Assembly (NCBI GenBank): GCA_035762425.1
Contig: DASTOW010000081.1
Coordinates: forward strand, 1 to 25,657
Direction of reading: 5' to 3'
Source of the DNA: AWTP1-13 sp035762425
GTDB taxonomy: Bacteria > Pseudomonadota > Alphaproteobacteria > Rhizobiales > Hyphomicrobiaceae
Length of the DNA: 25,657 bases
The notes under the pieces are model-generated. The model was not told where the DNA came from. It ran no database searches and was given only the letters and a program-made list of their open reading frames with translations. Position numbers and translations under genes: made by a program. This document shows, piece after piece, positions 1 to 7,603 of the stretch (positions within the stretch are counted from its first letter, which is position 1; the number at the start of each line of letters is the position of its first letter).

Positions 1-1
1 T

Positions 2-1978
2 CTGGCGATCGTCATTCCGGTCCTGCTCTACAGTGCACTGCTTCTGCACCTCTACACCCAGTCGGAGCGAGCCTCCAACGAGCGTCGCGCCCTGGCCATC
101 GCCCGCGCCCTCAGCGCCGACATCGATCGCGAGATCACCGGCATCATTACGACGCTGGAGGCGCTGGCCACCTCGCCGGCGCTGGCCACCAAGGATTACA
201 TGGCCTTCCATGTGCAGGCGCTGGAAGCTTTGCGCTCGCGCCCATCCTGGAACGTGGTGCTGACCGACGCTGCTCGCCAGCAGCAGGTCAATACGCGGCT
301 GCCGCTGGGCTCACGTCTTCCGGTCAGCCAGGCGGAGCCCCCTATCCCTGACATCGTCCGGCAGACCGGCCAGCCCTACATCACGGACCTGTTCCGCGGC
401 ACAGTCGCGCGACGGATGATATTCGCGGTCGGCGTGCCGGTGCGCGTCGGCAACGACATTCCGTATGCGCTGATCATGTCGCTCGATCCGGAACGGCTGA
501 CGGAGCTGTTGCGAACGCCGGAGCTGCCGGAAGGCTGGTACGCCGCGGTGGCCGACCGGCAGAATGTCAATATCGCGCGCTCATACCAGCCCGAGCGCTA
601 TGTCGGTCAGCCGGTTCCAGGCGAATGGCTGCGCCAGTACGGCAACCGCGCCGAGGGCGTCGTCACGACCACCGACTTTGAGGGCGAGCGCTCGCTGCAA
701 GCTTTCCACTGGTCCAAGGTGACGGGTTGGTGGGTATCGGCGTGGGCACCGTTGTCGGAGGTCGAGGAGCCCCTGCGCGATGCCTGGCGAACCTTCGTCT
801 ATGCCGGCACGATCCTACTCGGGCTGTCGCTGTTGCTGGCGCTCGGCATCGGCCACCGCATGTCGGTGCCCATCTTTGACCTGATGCGGGCCGGCCGCGC
901 GCTCGGCCAGGGGCGGCCGGTGCAGCCGCTCTCAACGGCGCTGCGCGAGGCCGACGAACTGTCGGCGGTGCTGGCCACTGCCGCCAAGGAGCTGCGCGCC
1001 CGCACCCAGGCGCAGGCGCATCTGGCGGCCATCGTTTCCTCCTCGCCGAACGCCATGCTGAGCCTGGCGCCCGATGGCACCATCCTGACCTGGAACGCCG
1101 CCGCCGAGCAGCTGTTCGGGTACCAGGCCTCCGAGGTGCTGGGCAAATCGGCGCGCCTGCTGTTCTCGGAAGAGCAGCTGGCCGAATTCACGGACATCAA
1201 CACTGAGGTGCGTGCCGGCGTGGCGGTGCATCGCGACGTGCAGCGACGCCACAAGGACGGCCAGCTGCTCGATGTTTCCGTCAATGTGGCGCCGATGTAC
1301 GACGAGGCCGGTCGGGTGGTCGGCATCTCCTCGATCGTGCGCGACATCGGTGAGCGAAAGGCTCGCGAGAAGCACATCGAGTTCCTGATGCGCGAGTTGT
1401 CGCATCGCTCCAAGAATCTGCTGGCCGTCGTGCAGGCCATTGCCGGGCAGACGGCCCGCTACAGCGACACCATGAACGAGTTCCAGACACGCTTCGCGGA
1501 GCGGCTGCACGCCATGGCGCGCGCCCAGGATCTGCTGGTGGCGCGCAACTGGGTCGGCGCACAGCTGACCGATCTCGTGCGTTCGCAGATGGCCCCGTTC
1601 ACCGAGGACGTCTCGGAGCGCATCGAGATGAAAGGCCCCGACATCGACCTGCGGCCGGACGCGGTGCACAGCCTCACCCTGGCCCTGCACGAACTTGCCA
1701 CCAACGCCGCCAAGTACGGCGCGCTGTCGGTGCCCGACGGTCGGGTGGCGGTCGACTGGGAGGTCACGGATGCGGGACCGGGCAGCCGCTTCCGCATGAT
1801 CTGGTGCGAGCACGACGGGCCGCCGGTGACCCCGCCGCAGCGCAAAGGCTTCGGGCATGTCGTGATCGCGGACATGGTGGGCAATGCGCTGCGCGGCCAG
1901 GTCGAGCTGCGCTTTGAGAGCACGGGCCTGTGCTGGACGCTCGATGCGCCGGCTGCCAGCGTCATAAAGAAGGCCTAG
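2..1978 (+). CDS. Membrane-bound PAS/HWE-family sensor histidine kinase (5'-truncated by window)
   Basis: The frame is open from base 2, so the true start lies upstream; an internal ATG at 200 would cut the sensor domain and is unlikely. In the visible 658 residues I see the end of an N-terminal membrane helix (about 1-17), an extracytoplasmic Cache-like sensor region (about 20-260), a second membrane helix (about 265-287), a short linker, a PAS domain (about 340-450) and an HWE kinase domain. The kinase has RELSHRSKNLL with the phosphoacceptor His at about 468, an N-box with HELATNAAKYGALS, and the family's W-x-E element in IWCEHDGPPV. Family knowledge: HWE kinases autophosphorylate and signal to response regulators, often single-domain ones or general stress response partners. 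The ligand cannot be told. No response regulator lies downstream in the window, so it is an orphan on this side. Confidence 0.9.
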   Translation: MAIVIPVLLYSALLLHLYTQSERASNERRALAIARALSADIDREITGIITTLEALATSPALATKDYMAFHVQALEALRSRPSWNVVLTDAARQQQVNTRLPLGSRLPVSQAEPPIPDIVRQTGQPYITDLFRGTVARRMIFAVGVPVRVGNDIPYALIMSLDPERLTELLRTPELPEGWYAAVADRQNVNIARSYQPERYVGQPVPGEWLRQYGNRAEGVVTTTDFEGERSLQAFHWSKVTGWWVSAWAPLSEVEEPLRDAWRTFVYAGTILLGLSLLLALGIGHRMSVPIFDLMRAGRALGQGRPVQPLSTALREADELSAVLATAAKELRARTQAQAHLAAIVSSSPNAMLSLAPDGTILTWNAAAEQLFGYQASEVLGKSARLLFSEEQLAEFTDINTEVRAGVAVHRDVQRRHKDGQLLDVSVNVAPMYDEAGRVVGISSIVRDIGERKAREKHIEFLMRELSHRSKNLLAVVQAIAGQTARYSDTMNEFQTRFAERLHAMARAQDLLVARNWVGAQLTDLVRSQMAPFTEDVSERIEMKGPDIDLRPDAVHSLTLALHELATNAAKYGALSVPDGRVAVDWEVTDAGPGSRFRMIWCEHDGPPVTPPQRKGFGHVVIADMVGNALRGQVELRFESTGLCWTLDAPAASVIKKA

Positions 1979-1981
1979 CCT

Positions 1982-2005
1982 TGGGCGGCTCGGCAGGCCC
2001 GCCCA
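1982..2005 (+). terminator. Possible hairpin after the sensor kinase gene
   Basis: TGGGCGG (1982-1988) can pair with CCGCCCA (1999-2005) around a 10-nt loop, starting four bases after the kinase stop codon. There is no T-run after it, so intrinsic termination is only a possibility. Confidence 0.3.
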
Positions 2006-2094
2006 TCAAAGTCATTTCAATCGGCGGGGTTCCTGCTCTAGTGTGAGGCCGGAACGATCGGGACGCCGTTTGCTGACGCGGAGAGGCCAGCACT

Positions 2095-3033
2095 GTGCAG
2101 CCGAGGCCGGACGACTACGATTTTGATCTCGACGAGGCGCTGGCCTCGGTCGTCGGCATTCGCGCGATCATTCCCAGCGACGCCTTCACGGCCGAATCGC
2201 TTGGCACCGAGCGGGCCGGCAACGGCGTCGTGATCGGCGGCGACGGCCTGGTGCTCACCATCGGCTATCTGATCACCGAGGCCGAGACCGTCTGGATCAG
2301 CGCCGGCGGCAACGTCGTTGCCGGACACGTGCTGGGCTACGATCAGGAGACCGGCTTTGGTCTGGTGCAGGCGCTCGGGCGCTTCGATCTGCCCGCTTTG
2401 TCGCTTGGCAGCTCGGCCACTGCCGAGGTCGGCGAGCAGGTGATCGTGGGAGGTGCGGGCGGACGCCAGGCCTCGCTCGCCTCGCGCATCATCGCCAAGC
2501 AGGAGTTTGCCGGCTATTGGGAGTACGTATTGGACGAGGCCATTTTCACGGCCCCGGCGCATCCGAATTGGGGTGGCACCGCCCTGATCGGCCCGCGCGG
2601 CGACCTGATCGGCATCGGCTCGCTGCAGATTCAGCAGATGGTCGCCAACCGGCAGGGCGACGACGCCAATATGATCGTGCCAATCGATCTGCTGAAGCCG
2701 ATTCTGCAAGACCTGATCACCATCGGGCGTCCGAACCGGCCGGCGCGGCCATGGCTTGGCCTATATGCAACGGAGATCGGCGACAGCGTAGCCGTGCTGG
2801 GACTGGCGAGTCGCGGCCCTGCAGAGCAGGCGGACCTGCACACCGGCGATATCATCATGGCCGTGGCCGGCGCGCCGGTTAAGGGGCTGGCCGAACTGTT
2901 CCGCGAAGTGTGGGCCCTGGGCCGGGCGGGCGTTGCCGTGCCGCTGACGCTCAATCGGGAGGGCAAGACCTTCGACGTCAGCATCCGCTCGGGCGATCGC
3001 CGCCGTTTCCTCAAGGGACCGGTGCTGCACTGA
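2095..3033 (+). CDS. Trypsin-fold/PDZ protein of the HtrA (S1C) type, predicted catalytically inactive
   Basis: A 312-residue protein with a GTG start, supported by a GGAGAGG ribosome site 8 bases upstream. Residues about 15-210 follow the DegP/HtrA trypsin fold and residues about 220-300 a PDZ domain (RPWLGLYATE, LHTGDIIMAVAGAPV). Each of the three catalytic positions is changed: where HtrA proteases have His in a TNxHV-type motif this protein has Tyr58 (LTIGYLITEA); the Asp of the DxxTDVAL motif is Gly87 (DQETGFGLV); and the GNSGG nucleophile is Trp159 (PNWGGTAL). It therefore looks like a pseudoprotease that keeps the scaffold for binding. No signal peptide or membrane helix is seen at the N-terminus, so a cytoplasmic location is likely, unlike periplasmic DegP. 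The gene stands alone between the kinase and a convergent membrane-protein gene. Function is unknown; the motif alignment was done by eye. Confidence 0.85.
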   Translation: MQPRPDDYDFDLDEALASVVGIRAIIPSDAFTAESLGTERAGNGVVIGGDGLVLTIGYLITEAETVWISAGGNVVAGHVLGYDQETGFGLVQALGRFDLPALSLGSSATAEVGEQVIVGGAGGRQASLASRIIAKQEFAGYWEYVLDEAIFTAPAHPNWGGTALIGPRGDLIGIGSLQIQQMVANRQGDDANMIVPIDLLKPILQDLITIGRPNRPARPWLGLYATEIGDSVAVLGLASRGPAEQADLHTGDIIMAVAGAPVKGLAELFREVWALGRAGVAVPLTLNREGKTFDVSIRSGDRRRFLKGPVLH

Positions 3034-3061
3034 GGCGCGAGCTGGGCCTGCGCGCCGGCGC

Positions 3062-3562
3062 CTACGACTTGGATGGCACCACGCGCGGGGTGTCGGTCGT
3101 GCGCGACTGGCCAAGATCGGGCGTGCGCGGCTCGATTTCGGCGCGCGCGAACTGGCCGGACATCAGCCAATAGACAACGCCGCCGACGAAGCCCATGGTC
3201 AGGAACGCGACCAGCGCGTAGTTGTTGACGATGCTCGCCTGCGCACCGCCCTCGCTATAGTACTGCGCGAGGAAGCCGATACCGGCGATGACCATGCCAA
3301 CCAGCGCGTAGTAGGTCCAGTGCGCCAGGTGCCGCCACTCGCCGATCGCCGCCCCGATCAGGGCGAACGGTGCCGCGAACACGGCGCTGTGCGTGGCTGC
3401 CATCAGCGCCAGTACGCCGTTCGAGGACAGTGCCTCGCTGAAGGCATTGGACGGGGTGTTGGCAAGTTCCACCGGCGTGGTCACGAACAGCACGATGGTA
3501 AGGCCAGCGGCCAGACAGGCGACCACGAAGCCAAACACAACTCTGATCATACGCCCAATCAT
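3062..3562 (-). CDS. Small four-helix membrane protein, unknown function
   Basis: A 166-residue protein with about four hydrophobic helices (near residues 5-28, 48-72, 83-102 and 114-134) and a polar, Arg/Pro-rich C-terminal tail that is probably cytoplasmic. The ATG at 3562 has a GGGGGCAG ribosome site about 5 bases upstream; a second Met four codons in is possible. The last helix, GFVGGVVYWLMSG, resembles GFAGGFVYWVLAG at the end of the adjacent gene, and the middle helices also correspond, suggesting that the two are diverged tandem paralogues. The gene has its own promoter-like sequence and a palindrome in the 92-bp gap upstream. I do not recognise the family and give no function. Confidence 0.75.
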   Translation of the reverse strand: MIGRMIRVVFGFVVACLAAGLTIVLFVTTPVELANTPSNAFSEALSSNGVLALMAATHSAVFAAPFALIGAAIGEWRHLAHWTYYALVGMVIAGIGFLAQYYSEGGAQASIVNNYALVAFLTMGFVGGVVYWLMSGQFARAEIEPRTPDLGQSRTTDTPRVVPSKS

Positions 3563-3583
3563 GTCTGCCCCCGATCACGCAAC

Positions 3584-3628
3584 TTGACAGCAGCTGTCAA
3601 TCTACACGCTCTGCGTCGTTGAATTCAA
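3584..3628 (-). promoter_or_regulatory. Candidate promoter with overlapping palindromic operator
   Basis: On the - strand TTGAAT (3628-3623) and TGTAGA (3606-3601) are 16 bases apart, a plausible -35/-10 pair. Immediately downstream is a perfect 7-bp inverted repeat, TTGACAG (3584-3590) and CTGTCAA (3594-3600), with a 3-base spacer, ending 22 bases before the ATG at 3562. This is where a dimeric repressor could bind. No cognate regulator is adjacent. The promoter is inferred; the palindrome is seen directly. Confidence 0.45.
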
Positions 3629-3629
3629 T

Positions 3630-3647
3630 CGGACTTTCTTAAGTCCG
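3630..3647 (-). terminator. Hairpin after the upstream membrane-protein gene
   Basis: CGGACTT and AAGTCCG form a perfect 7-bp stem with a 4-base loop, 7 bases after the stop codon of the gene ending at 3655 on the - strand. No long U-tract follows. It would separate the two membrane-protein transcripts. Confidence 0.4.
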
Positions 3648-3654
3648 CGACCCG

Positions 3655-4080
3655 TCAGGCGTTGCGGCCGGCCAGCACCCAATAGACGAATCCGCCGGCG
3701 AACCCGGCCGTCGCCAGCACCTGCCAAACCACGGGCGACACTTCCATAATACCGCTCGGCTGGCTGATGCGGGTGAGCAGCGGCACCACCGCCAGCGCCG
3801 CGCCGCCGCCGACCACGTAGTAGAAGGCGCCGCGGATGCGCGCCACCTCGCCGATGATCACCAGCAGCAGCGCCGGCAGCAGGGTCTGCACCGACACCAG
3901 TTGCACGGCCAGCGCGAATAGGTCGAAGGCTGCACCAATCGGGGGATCATCGGACCGCATGCCGGTCATGGCCTGCACGATGCGCTCATGTCCGAGCGAG
4001 ATGATTACGAATAGCGCAGCTGCCGCCGCCACCAGAAAGGCGATCGGCAGAATGATGACCCGGCCCAACGCTCTCAGCAT
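3655..4080 (-). CDS. Small four-helix membrane protein, probable paralogue of its neighbour
   Basis: A 141-residue protein beginning MLRALGRVII. The frame stays open upstream to 4449, but that part is antisense to rlmN and lacks membrane-protein character, so I use the ATG at 4080, which has a G-rich GGGGGGAG just before it (spacing short). About four hydrophobic helices are seen, near residues 7-29, 48-73, 78-100 and 113-137. Both this protein and the 166-residue neighbour share an E-x-x-x-x-x-x-x-x-YY feature in the middle (EVARIRGAFYYVV versus EWRHLAHWTYYAL) and a closing GFxGGxVYW helix. It lies 26 bp downstream of rlmN and may be cotranscribed with it. No function is assigned. Confidence 0.7.
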   Translation of the reverse strand: MLRALGRVIILPIAFLVAAAAALFVIISLGHERIVQAMTGMRSDDPPIGAAFDLFALAVQLVSVQTLLPALLLVIIGEVARIRGAFYYVVGGGAALAVVPLLTRISQPSGIMEVSPVVWQVLATAGFAGGFVYWVLAGRNA

Positions 4081-4106
4081 GGCTCCCCCCAGGGCCTCCA
4101 GCCCAT

Positions 4107-5291
4107 CTAGCCGGAGGCGATAGTGCGCTCGCTGGCGCGCAGCTTCAAGCTTTGCGACTTGAGCTGTCCGCACGCCGCCATGATGTCGCGGCCGCGCGGC
4201 GTGCGCACCGGGCTTGCATAGCCGGCGCGGTTCACCACCTCGGCGAAGCGCTCGATCTGCTCCCAGTCGGAGCATGCGTGGGCGGCGCCGGGCCAGGGAT
4301 TGAACGGGATCAGGTTGATCTTGGCCGGAATTCCCGCCAGCAACCGCACCAGCTCCTTGGCCTCGGCCAGGCTGTCGTTGACACCCTTCAGCATCACATA
4401 CTCGAAGGTGATGCGGCGCGCATTGGAAAGGCCCGGGTAGGCGCGGCAAGCGGCCATCAGCTCAGCTATCGGATATTTGCGATTGATCGGCACCAGCTGG
4501 TCGCGCAACTCGTCGCGCACCGCGTGCAGGGAGATTGCCAGCATCGTGCCGGCTTCCTCGCCCCAGCGCGCAATCTCCGGCACCACGCCGCTGGTTGACA
4601 GCGTGATGCGCCGCTTCGACAGGGCGAGCCCGTCGCCATCGGCGGCCACGCCCATGGCGTCGCGCACGTTGTCGAAATTGTAGAGCGGCTCGCCCATGCC
4701 CATGAGCACCACGTTGGTGATCTTGCGCTCGGCTTCGGGGATGAGGCCTCCGTCGTCCGGCCCTGCGGCACCCGGCCAGTCGCCGATGCGGTCGCGGGCC
4801 AGCAGGATCTGGCCAACGATCTCCTGCGGCTCCAGGTTGCGTACCAGCTTCTGCGTGCCGGTATGGCAGAACGAGCAGGTCAGTGTGCAGCCGATCTGGC
4901 TCGAGATGCACAGCGTGCCGCGGCCGGTCTCGGGGATATAGACCGTCTCGATCTCCGGTGCGCGCGCCTCGCGGCCGCGGCGCGGCAGCCGCAGCAGCCA
5001 CTTGCGCGTGCCGTCGGTCGAGACCTGTTCGGTGACGATCTCGGGCCGCGCCAGCGTGAACGCCGCCTGCAACTGCGCGCGCACGTCTTTGGATACGTTC
5101 GACATGTCGTCGAACGACGTGGCACCGCGCGCGTACATCCAGCTCCAAAGCTGGCCGACGCGCATGCGCAGCTGCTTGTCCGGCACGCCGATGCCGGCGA
5201 GCGCGGCCTTCAGCTCCGCGCGGCCGAGGCCGGCCAGCGAAGGCTTGGTCGCCAGCTGCGGCGATGCGGGATTGTCCAGTACGGCGGTCAT
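4107..5291 (-). CDS. rlmN: Dual-specificity 23S rRNA (A2503)/tRNA (A37) C2-methyltransferase RlmN
   Basis: A 394-residue radical-SAM enzyme that methylates C2 of A2503 in the 23S rRNA peptidyl-transferase centre and of A37 in some tRNAs. The iron-sulfur motif is CTLTCSFC, with cysteines 135, 139 and 142. The two further cysteines of the mechanism are present: Cys128 in RGTLCISSQ (equivalent to E. coli C118) and Cys374 in DIMAACGQL (equivalent to C355). The GMGEPLYN SAM-binding motif and the LVPINRKYPI and INLIPFNPWPG segments are typical of the family. The N-terminal RNA-binding region (about 20-100) is complete and the length is normal for alphaproteobacteria. The start at 5291 gives MTAVLDNPAS; no strong ribosome site is evident. 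It is followed after 26 bp by a membrane-protein gene. Confidence 0.97.
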   Translation of the reverse strand: MTAVLDNPASPQLATKPSLAGLGRAELKAALAGIGVPDKQLRMRVGQLWSWMYARGATSFDDMSNVSKDVRAQLQAAFTLARPEIVTEQVSTDGTRKWLLRLPRRGREARAPEIETVYIPETGRGTLCISSQIGCTLTCSFCHTGTQKLVRNLEPQEIVGQILLARDRIGDWPGAAGPDDGGLIPEAERKITNVVLMGMGEPLYNFDNVRDAMGVAADGDGLALSKRRITLSTSGVVPEIARWGEEAGTMLAISLHAVRDELRDQLVPINRKYPIAELMAACRAYPGLSNARRITFEYVMLKGVNDSLAEAKELVRLLAGIPAKINLIPFNPWPGAAHACSDWEQIERFAEVVNRAGYASPVRTPRGRDIMAACGQLKSQSLKLRASERTIASG

Positions 5292-5316
5292 GGTGCTTTT
5301 TGCGACGGTTCGGCCT

Positions 5317-5583
5317 CTATTTAGGCGCCACCAGCCCCCCTGTCACCCCCTCCAGCCGCAGCATGCCCGCGCCGGCGGGAAGCCCGCGCACCCGCGCATC
5401 GAGGTAGGCCGTGCCGACCTCGATGCGGCCAGCCGACGCCGAGGCGCAGACGTGACCGCGACGCCTGTCGGGTGCGATGCCCCCCGGGTGTGAGCGGGAT
5501 GGCGCAAGTATGCGGTGACGTGCATGCGCGGGGACCAATCCAACCGCGCCCTCCGCGCTGATGGTGAATTGCCCGCTCCGCAT
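5317..5583 (-). pseudogene. Doubtful small ORF or gene remnant upstream of rlmN
   Basis: This open frame (88 codons from ATG 5583; a further in-frame ATG at 5613) ends 25 bp before rlmN on the same strand. Its last ~37 codons (RIEVGTAYLDARVRGL and following) have the GC-rich third positions seen in neighbouring real genes, whereas the upstream codons do not and read like noncoding sequence. No ribosome site precedes either ATG. It may be a short genuine gene with a different start, or the 3' remnant of a decayed gene. I do not recognise the family. Confidence 0.3.
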
Positions 5584-5609
5584 GACGATTGGAAGAGAGG
5601 CAACACACC

Positions 5610-6104
5610 TCATGCCGGCTGCGGATGGAACCTGCGCACGCCGGCATAGCCCAGAAACAGGAACACCAGCAGCGCCAGGCCTTGCGCGATCGCAAACGGC
5701 GGCTCGGACTGGGTCGGGGCCAGCGGCTGCAGGAAGGCTATCTTGAGGAACAGCTGCACGATCAGCACGAACACATTGAGGTAGAGGGCGACCACCGCGG
5801 CGATCACGTAGAGCCAGCGCCACGGACCGGCAAAATCGAAGCTATAGGCGGCCAGGATGGCCACCGCCAGCACCGCCAGTGAAGCGAAGCCAAAGTAGTG
5901 CGACGGCAGCAAGCGCTCGAATGGAAAGCCGAACCCGGTCACGCTGGTGAGCACGGTGGTCCACAAGAACACGGAGGTCCACAGAGGCAGCCGCTTGTTT
6001 TGCAGCATGCCCGCCATCACCACCAGTCCGGACGCGATTGCCACCAGACTGATGACCACGTGCATGGTCGTGTACGTGGATAGCGCAAGCCCGAATACCA
6101 TCAT
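5610..6104 (-). CDS. Integral membrane protein of unknown function
   Basis: A 164-residue protein with about five hydrophobic helices (near residues 10-30, 38-55, 66-86, 92-118 and 135-153), Phe/Leu-rich, with a short charged tail at the C-terminus. The frame remains open to 6257, but the extra 51 residues are hydrophilic and unlike a membrane-protein start; the adjacent ATGs at 6104 and 6101 follow a purine-rich GGGAGGGGG ribosome site, so one of these is the likely start. It is transcribed in the same direction as hslU, 194 bp downstream, a gap large enough for its own promoter. No catalytic motif is visible; the function is unknown. Confidence 0.75.
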   Translation of the reverse strand: MMVFGLALSTYTTMHVVISLVAIASGLVVMAGMLQNKRLPLWTSVFLWTTVLTSVTGFGFPFERLLPSHYFGFASLAVLAVAILAAYSFDFAGPWRWLYVIAAVVALYLNVFVLIVQLFLKIAFLQPLAPTQSEPPFAIAQGLALLVFLFLGYAGVRRFHPQPA

Positions 6105-6298
6105 CCCCCTCCCGGCAAACCCGCCGCATAGTATCCGCCTTCTGGTTTGCCTTGCATCGGAATTCTGGTCGCAACCCGTCATCTGCGGTCTTGTCGCGAG
6201 GAATGAGCCATCCGCGTCCATCGGAGCAAGTCGATGCATGGCCGTGCCCCTCGGCAACCAACCCGAGGGCAGGCAAGCCGAGCACGACAGGCTCGCAC

Positions 6299-7603
6299 CT
6301 ACAGGATGAACTTGCTGAGGTCGGCGTTCTTGGCGAGGTCGCCGATGCGCCCGCGCACGTAGGCGGCATCGATGCGAATGGTCTCTCCGCCCTTGTCGGC
6401 GGCCTCAAAGGAGATCTCGTCCAGCACCCGCTCCATCACCGTTTGCAGTCGCCTGGCGCCGATATTCTCGACCGTCGAGTTGACCTGCGCGGCGATGTCG
6501 GCCAGCGCATCGACCGCATCGTCCGAGAAGGCCAGTGTCACGCCCTCGGTGGCGAGCAGGGCTACGTATTGCTTGATCAGGCTCGCTTCCGGCTCCGTGA
6601 GAATACGGCGGAAGTCCTCCTTGGTGAGCGGTTTCAGTTCCACGCGGATCGGCAGCCGGCCCTGCAGCTCCGGCAGCAGATCGGACGGCTTGGCCATGTG
6701 GAATGCGCCCGAGGCGATGAACAGCACGTGGTCCGTCTTCACCGGCCCGTACTTGGTCGACACGGTGGTGCCCTCAATCAGGGGCAGTAGGTCGCGCTGC
6801 ACGCCCTCGCGCGATACGTCGGCGCCGACGCGCCCACCCTCGGAGCGCGCGCAGATCTTGTCGATCTCGTCGAGGAAGACGATGCCGTCGTTCTCGACGC
6901 TCTTGACCGCCTCCTGCACGATCTGCTCCTGGTCGAGCAGCTTGTCGCCCTCCTGGGCGAGCAGAATGTCGTAGGCCGCCTCGACTGTGGTGCGGCGAGG
7001 CTTGGTGCGCTGGCCGAACGCCTTGCCCAGCATGTCATTGAGGTTGAGCATGCCGACCTGCCCGCCGGGGATGTCGAAGGTCGGCAGTTGCGGGCCGCTG
7101 TCGGCCACCTGGATCTCGACCTCCTTGTCGTTCAGCTCATTGTTGCGCAGGCGCTTGCGAAAGCTGTCGCGCGTGCCCGACGAGGCACCGGCGCCGACCA
7201 GCGCGTCGAGCACGCGCTCCTCGGCGTTCTTTTCGGCTTGCGCCTTCACCTCGCGACGCTTGGCCTCCCGCACCAAGCCGATGCCGACCTCGACCAGATC
7301 GCGCACGATCGAGTCGACGTCACGGCCGACGTAACCGACCTCGGTGAACTTGGTCGCCTCCACCTTCAGGAACGGCGCACCTGCCAGGCGCGCGAGGCGA
7401 CGCGAGATTTCGGTCTTGCCGCAGCCCGTCGGCCCGATCATCAAGATGTTCTTGGGCAGCACCTCTTCCTTGAGATCCTCAGGCAGTTGCTGCCGCCGCC
7501 AGCGGTTGCGCAGCGCGATCGCCACCGCCCGCTTGGCATCCTTCTGGCCGACGATGAAACGGTCGAGCTCGGAGACGATCTCACGGGGAGAAAAGCTGGT
7601 CAT
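6299..7603 (-). CDS. hslU: HslU, ATPase subunit of the HslUV (ClpYQ) protease
   Basis: A 434-residue AAA+ unfoldase that recognises, unfolds and feeds proteins to the HslV peptidase in the cytoplasm. The Walker A motif is GPTGCGKT (57-64), the pore-loop signature GYVGRDV is at 90-96, the variable I-domain spans about 110-235, and Walker B is IVFLDEID (about 241-248). The sequence ends in LSKFIL; HslU C-termini of this kind insert into HslV and activate it. The length is normal. The ATG overlaps the stop of the acetyltransferase gene (ATGA), so translation is probably coupled and the three genes form one operon. Known HslUV operons are heat-shock induced. Confidence 0.98.
   Translation of the reverse strand: MTSFSPREIVSELDRFIVGQKDAKRAVAIALRNRWRRQQLPEDLKEEVLPKNILMIGPTGCGKTEISRRLARLAGAPFLKVEATKFTEVGYVGRDVDSIVRDLVEVGIGLVREAKRREVKAQAEKNAEERVLDALVGAGASSGTRDSFRKRLRNNELNDKEVEIQVADSGPQLPTFDIPGGQVGMLNLNDMLGKAFGQRTKPRRTTVEAAYDILLAQEGDKLLDQEQIVQEAVKSVENDGIVFLDEIDKICARSEGGRVGADVSREGVQRDLLPLIEGTTVSTKYGPVKTDHVLFIASGAFHMAKPSDLLPELQGRLPIRVELKPLTKEDFRRILTEPEASLIKQYVALLATEGVTLAFSDDAVDALADIAAQVNSTVENIGARRLQTVMERVLDEISFEAADKGGETIRIDAAYVRGRIGDLAKNADLSKFIL

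Noticed and set aside
932..1858. A 308-codon - strand frame opposite the HWE kinase
   Set aside because: It lies wholly antisense to conserved kinase motifs and reads as His/Arg/Gly-rich shadow sequence.
3034..3061. Terminator between the convergent pseudoprotease and membrane-protein genes
   Set aside because: GGCGCG (3034-3039) and CGCGCC (3051-3056) could pair, but such short GC stems are common by chance here and no T-run follows.
4081..4449. N-terminal extension of the membrane-protein gene ending at 3655
   Set aside because: These codons are antisense-frame sequence within rlmN and lack hydrophobic segments; ATG 4080 fits better.
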